NCBI GenBank assembly: GCA_038065775.1 | Contig: JBBTQE010000061.1 | Location: 1 to 9,133, forward strand | Source of the DNA: JBBTQE01 sp038065775 | GTDB taxonomy: Bacteria > Patescibacteriota > Patescibacteriia > Magasanikbacterales > GWA2-37-8 | Reading direction: 5' to 3' | Length of the DNA: 9,133 bases | Shown: piece by piece, positions 6,285 through 9,133 of the stretch | How the letters are laid out: each line of letters opens with the position of its first letter | Numbering within the stretch: the stretch's first letter is position 1 | Position numbers and translations under genes: made by a program | Notes under the pieces: model-generated | Told to the model about the DNA's origin: nothing | What the model saw: the letters and a program-made list of their open reading frames with translations, nothing else | The model's database searches: none

Positions 6285-6599
6285 ATGCCATTTTCAAACA
6301 TCCTCCCTTCGCTCCCCTGGCCGATGATTGACATCGTCATGAATGTCGTGGCCGGACTGGGAGCAGTTCTCATCACTTACGCAATTTTCTTGGAAGCTGA
6401 ACGGAGGCAAGACGCGGTGTTTGTAATCGCGTCGGCGTGTCTGTTTATTTACGCTCTCTGGATTGGAAACAAAATTTTCAGTTTAGCCATGGCCGGTCTT
6501 ATGATCGGAGCTTTTATTGAGCTTGTGGAAATTATGCTCGGTAAACATGTTCACAGCGACGCGCTTACCGAAAAATACAGGCATCCCAATAACAAATAA
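6285..6599 (+). CDS. Small three-TM membrane protein, unknown
   Basis: I do not recognise a family. The 104-aa product has three hydrophobic segments, about 14-36, 43-61 and 64-84, joined by very short loops: EAERRQD between the first two and GNK between the second and third. A polar, His-containing tail (HVHSDALTEKYRH) follows. The positive charge of the first loop (ERR) suggests that loop faces the cytoplasm, with the N-terminus outside. Glutamates 79 and 82 sit at the end of the third helix. It starts 14 nt after the flavoprotein gene and ends 2 nt before the kinase gene, so it belongs to the same transcription unit. A small transporter subunit or an envelope protein is conceivable, but nothing in the sequence decides this. 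Confidence 0.8.
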   Translation: MPFSNILPSLPWPMIDIVMNVVAGLGAVLITYAIFLEAERRQDAVFVIASACLFIYALWIGNKIFSLAMAGLMIGAFIELVEIMLGKHVHSDALTEKYRHPNNK

Positions 6600-6601
6600 T
6601 T

Positions 6602-7588
6602 ATGTACAACGTCATCACCATCGGCGACGCGATAATTGATACGCATGTAATGATTGACAACGCGAGTGTTGAATGCGATATAAATAAGTCTAATTGCAAA
6701 CTATGTTTGAATTATGCCCAAAAAATTCCAATTACGGACAGTTTTCAGTCTGTTGGCGGAAACGCGGCCAATGTGGCAATCGGCATAAAAAAACTCGGCT
6801 TAAATTCTGACATTCTCACTTCCGTTGGAAACGACAGTAACGGCAAAATTGTGCTGGAACAACTCAAACATCACGGCGTCCCTTCCGATTTGGTATTTAC
6901 GGATGAAAAATCCAAAACAAGATACGGCATTGCCCTAAATTTCAAAGGTGAAAGAACCATTTTGTCTTATCATCAAAAGAGAAAATACGTTTTCCCCGAA
7001 GAAATGCCGGAAACCGACTGGATTTACTATTCAAGCTTAAGCGATGGTTTTGAAGATCTGCAAAACAAGCTGGTTTCATTTTTAAAAAAACACGCCAGCA
7101 TTCGCCTGGCTTTCAATCCCGGATCATTTCAATTAAAAAATTCGCTCAACTTAGTAAAAGAAATTTTGCCTTCCGTCAATCTTCTGATAGTTAATCTGGA
7201 AGAGGCGGAAAGAATTATCGGTTCAACCATTCAAAAAGAAAAAGGCGTCGTAGCCATTTTGCACAAATTATTGTTTACCGGGGCGCGCGAAGTCGTTATT
7301 ACGGACGGAGCCGGCGGAGCCTGGGCGGGAAACGAAGAAGAAATTTGGTATTTAAAAAGTTTCCCGGTTGATGTTGTTTCCAAAACCGGAGCCGGAGACG
7401 CGTTTTCTTCCGGATATCTGGCCGCCAGAATCAACGGCCATGATTTAAGCGCGGCTTTAAGCTGGGGAATCGCGAATAGTTGCGCGGTTATCGGGCAAGT
7501 AGGAGCGCAAAAAGGACTGCTGGACCAAAAAGGAATCAAAAAAATGATTTCAAAATTCTCTTCAATAAAACCTAAAAAAGTTTTTTAA
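6602..7588 (+). CDS. PfkB-family carbohydrate/nucleoside kinase
   Basis: An ATP (or ADP)-dependent kinase of the ribokinase/PfkB superfamily, cytoplasmic, 328 aa. Landmarks: N-terminal ITIGDAIID (5-13), substrate-side signature GGNAANVAIGIKKLG (52-66), NLEE (198-201) matching the family NxxE metal/phosphate motif, and the anion-hole signature KTGAGDAFSSGYL (261-273) with catalytic D266. The usual DTTGAGD is SKTGAGD here. A cysteine cluster C25-x6-C32-x2-C35 lies in an insertion ahead of the first signature, where classical ribokinases have none; I associate it with CPR-type PfkB proteins. Substrate is unresolved: ribose, ribose-1-phosphate, a nucleoside or a hexose phosphate are all family options. 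Location in a unit with rpiB and rpe makes a pentose or nucleoside attractive. It is the last gene of the run, 16 nt from a convergent gene, with no clear terminator. Confidence 0.9.
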   Translation: MYNVITIGDAIIDTHVMIDNASVECDINKSNCKLCLNYAQKIPITDSFQSVGGNAANVAIGIKKLGLNSDILTSVGNDSNGKIVLEQLKHHGVPSDLVFTDEKSKTRYGIALNFKGERTILSYHQKRKYVFPEEMPETDWIYYSSLSDGFEDLQNKLVSFLKKHASIRLAFNPGSFQLKNSLNLVKEILPSVNLLIVNLEEAERIIGSTIQKEKGVVAILHKLLFTGAREVVITDGAGGAWAGNEEEIWYLKSFPVDVVSKTGAGDAFSSGYLAARINGHDLSAALSWGIANSCAVIGQVGAQKGLLDQKGIKKMISKFSSIKPKKVF

Positions 7589-7604
7589 GTTAAAGAAGCG
7601 ACGG

Positions 7605-8855
7605 CTAATTCTTCGCGTTAAGGTTTACTTCGTAGAGGCATTGATTTACGCTGAAATCCCACTTAGACAGCCATCTCTTATTCGCGTTTTCATAAACGCG
7701 TATATTTTCACACCATTTAACATCCCCTGTCTTTAAGGCTTTATCATAAAATATTTTCGCTTGTTCCATGCTGTCAACCCTGACTCCGCAATATTCCGCG
7801 CCATATTGAGACGCAATCTCATCACATACCTTTATATTCCGATCCGTTAAAGCCATGTCGGTCAAATAAATTTTTTCAACATTATCAAAACAAACTTGAA
7901 CATCATCGCCAAAAGTCGTCCGCCCCGTCATTTTTTCGCACCAATCTTTTTGCATGCTCTTTTCGGCAATCGTAAAATAATATGTGCTGACGCATTTTTC
8001 TCTCATATTTTTATTCACACCCCCGGCCAGCCTCTCGCACCAGCTTAAATCACTTTCATCATAGGCTCTTTTCAAAAAACACTCGGGAATGGATAAATAA
8101 TTGGCATCGCTTAAATCGCAATACCTGCTGACGCAAACAAAGTCGTATTCGCCTTCGCCCCTGCCGCATAAATCTTTGGAAACTTGATAGGCCAATGTCA
8201 AATCATTCACGCACTCACTATTGCGCTTGCTATCTAAAATTATATCGCAATAAGAAAGATCGCCGCTCAATTGAGCCGCGCGGATAATGCACTTGCTTTG
8301 ATTTTCTCCTATCGTTTTTTGATTGGCGCCTACGACATTGTAACAAATGTACGGATTATTTTTTTCCGCGGCCATCGCGCCCCATTTCAAGACATCCGAT
8401 CTGGAATATTTATAAATTGAATAATAAATTACGAACGGCACGAGTAAAACCATGGAACAGGCGACCAAATACTGAACTAATTTGCCAACCCTATCAATAT
8501 TCAATTTCTTAAAAATTGCCGCGACTAAATACTGAATAAAAAAATTGATCAACGCGAAAATCGGCGACCATGGTCCGAGTAAAAAACGATTCAGACTCTC
8601 CCCGCCCAAAAACAGATAGATTAAAATTGCAAAAAACAAAACAACGGAAGACCAAAATGGAAATTTAAGATTTATTTTGGAAAATAAAAAAAATCCTTTC
8701 CCGTTAAGAGTTTCCTTGTAATTGAAGAAGTGAAATATGAAAATTAAAGCGATGATTTGAAATATCAAAACCGAAATTCCCGGCAGGCCGAATAAACCGA
8801 TATTATATCTCACAAACTGATCGGCTACCTCCGGCAGATCAAAAAAACCGTTCAT
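7605..8855 (-). CDS. 4-TM protein with exported Cys-pair repeat domain
   Basis: I do not recognise a named family. The 416-aa protein has four predicted membrane helices (about 20-44, 66-84, 95-115, 127-148). Positively charged loops (47-64 and 116-125) suggest both termini lie outside. The remaining ~265 residues contain 16 cysteines in eight successive pairs: 171/189, 203/215, 230/241, 246/259, 273/288, 306/322, 344/356 and 382/406. Several units share the pattern D-x(2-3)-WCE-x-[ILM]...C-x(3-5)-[AY], for example SDLSWCERL, MQKDWCEKM and TGDVKWCENI, which implies degenerate helical hairpins each closed by a disulfide. Such repeats are common, in my recollection, in CPR proteins of unknown function. 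A surface-binding role is inference. Its ATG overlaps the preceding stop by 4 nt (ATGA), so the two genes are coupled. Confidence 0.85.
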   Translation of the reverse strand: MNGFFDLPEVADQFVRYNIGLFGLPGISVLIFQIIALIFIFHFFNYKETLNGKGFFLFSKINLKFPFWSSVVLFFAILIYLFLGGESLNRFLLGPWSPIFALINFFIQYLVAAIFKKLNIDRVGKLVQYLVACSMVLLVPFVIYYSIYKYSRSDVLKWGAMAAEKNNPYICYNVVGANQKTIGENQSKCIIRAAQLSGDLSYCDIILDSKRNSECVNDLTLAYQVSKDLCGRGEGEYDFVCVSRYCDLSDANYLSIPECFLKRAYDESDLSWCERLAGGVNKNMREKCVSTYYFTIAEKSMQKDWCEKMTGRTTFGDDVQVCFDNVEKIYLTDMALTDRNIKVCDEIASQYGAEYCGVRVDSMEQAKIFYDKALKTGDVKWCENIRVYENANKRWLSKWDFSVNQCLYEVNLNAKN

Positions 8856-9130
8856 ATGTTATAGAAGTCAATTTGCATGGGCACATGCATGCCTCTAAAA
8901 CGATTCATCTCCATTTTTCTTCCCTGAAAATGCTCTCTGGCCTTGCAGACTGCTTCGTATTGAAGTTCAGGAGCCAACAAACATAAACTCAATTCAAAAT
9001 GTCTGATCTTATCTTTAATTTCACCAACTAGAATCGGGTGGTCTTCTTCTCGTTCAACCAAATCTCTCAAACCCTCAAGCTTGTCTTTGATGTCATCCAA
9101 AATTATTCTGAATTCTTCAACTCTCTTCAA
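8852..9130 (-). CDS. Small helical hypothetical protein, start uncertain
   Basis: No family recognised. The frame encodes about 92 residues, charged and predicted helical through about residue 70, with amphipathic spacing in the first half (EEFRIILDDIKDKLEGL). It has two cysteines (C50, C62), no signal peptide and no membrane segment; the tail is rich in Met and Arg. Its TGA overlaps the ATG of the downstream membrane-protein gene, arguing for a real co-transcribed gene. The only start inside the window is TTG at 9130, and the frame stays open to the window edge, so the true start may lie outside and the protein may be longer. Like the protein before ileS it is small, soluble and helical, but I see no clear similarity between the two. 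Confidence 0.6.
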   Translation of the reverse strand: MKRVEEFRIILDDIKDKLEGLRDLVEREEDHPILVGEIKDKIRHFELSLCLLAPELQYEAVCKAREHFQGRKMEMNRFRGMHVPMQIDFYNI

Positions 9131-9133
9131 ATA

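Noticed and set aside
7589..7625. Weak hairpin AAGAA/TTCTT in the 16-nt convergent gap after the PfkB gene.
   Set aside because: The stem is only 5 A/T-rich base pairs, runs into the convergent gene and has no T-run, so I do not call it a terminator.
1..9133. CRISPR arrays, tRNA or rRNA genes, insertion sequences.
   Set aside because: No regularly spaced direct repeats, no tRNA cloverleaf signals in the only sizeable non-coding stretch (1-158), and no transposase-like protein.
1..9133. UGA recoding as in Gracilibacteria or Absconditabacteria.
   Set aside because: TGA ends rpiB and the 8852-9130 gene at sensible positions, each overlapping the next ATG, and no conserved protein is interrupted by TGA.

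Overview
The window looks like a stretch of chromosome from a Patescibacteria (CPR) bacterium, most likely of Parcubacteria type. This is inferred from gene style, not from a marker-gene tree. The evidence is an A+T-rich sequence, tightly packed genes, almost no Shine-Dalgarno sites next to starts, a eukaryote/archaeal-type isoleucyl-tRNA synthetase, and minimal pentose-phosphate genes. There is also a PfkB kinase with an N-terminal cysteine cluster and a Cys-paired repeat membrane protein, both of which I associate with CPR genomes. TAA, TAG and TGA all act as stops, so there is no sign of the UGA=Gly recoding of Gracilibacteria/Absconditabacteria.

Layout: (1) 1-158 is non-coding, with weak hairpins and an imperfect direct repeat. 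(2) 159-4156, minus strand: a 131-aa helical protein of unknown function lies 2 nt upstream of ileS (1199 aa). ileS is the most unusual gene here. It carries a complete histidine-phosphatase (phosphoglycerate-mutase-like) domain between the two halves of its catalytic core, an 88-bp palindromic repeat inserted in frame and translated, and a 7-bp tandem repeat that is also translated. (3) 4218-7588, plus strand: a compact five-gene run, rpiB - rpe - thioredoxin-reductase/AhpF-like flavoprotein - 3-TM protein - PfkB kinase, with junctions of -4, 8, 14 and 2 nt. A near-consensus promoter sits so close to rpiB that the transcript may be leaderless. (4) 7605-9130, minus strand, convergent with that run: a 4-TM protein with an exported domain carrying 16 cysteines in eight consecutive pairs, preceded with a 4-nt overlap by a small helical protein that reaches the window edge.

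Functional picture: RpiB and Rpe interconvert ribose-5-P, ribulose-5-P and xylulose-5-P (the non-oxidative pentose phosphate branch). The PfkB kinase could feed this pool if its substrate is a pentose or nucleoside, but the sequence does not settle that. The flavoprotein supplies dithiol reducing power and looks more NADH- than NADPH-adapted. The best leads are the phosphatase-bearing IleRS and the in-frame palindromic element in the same gene.
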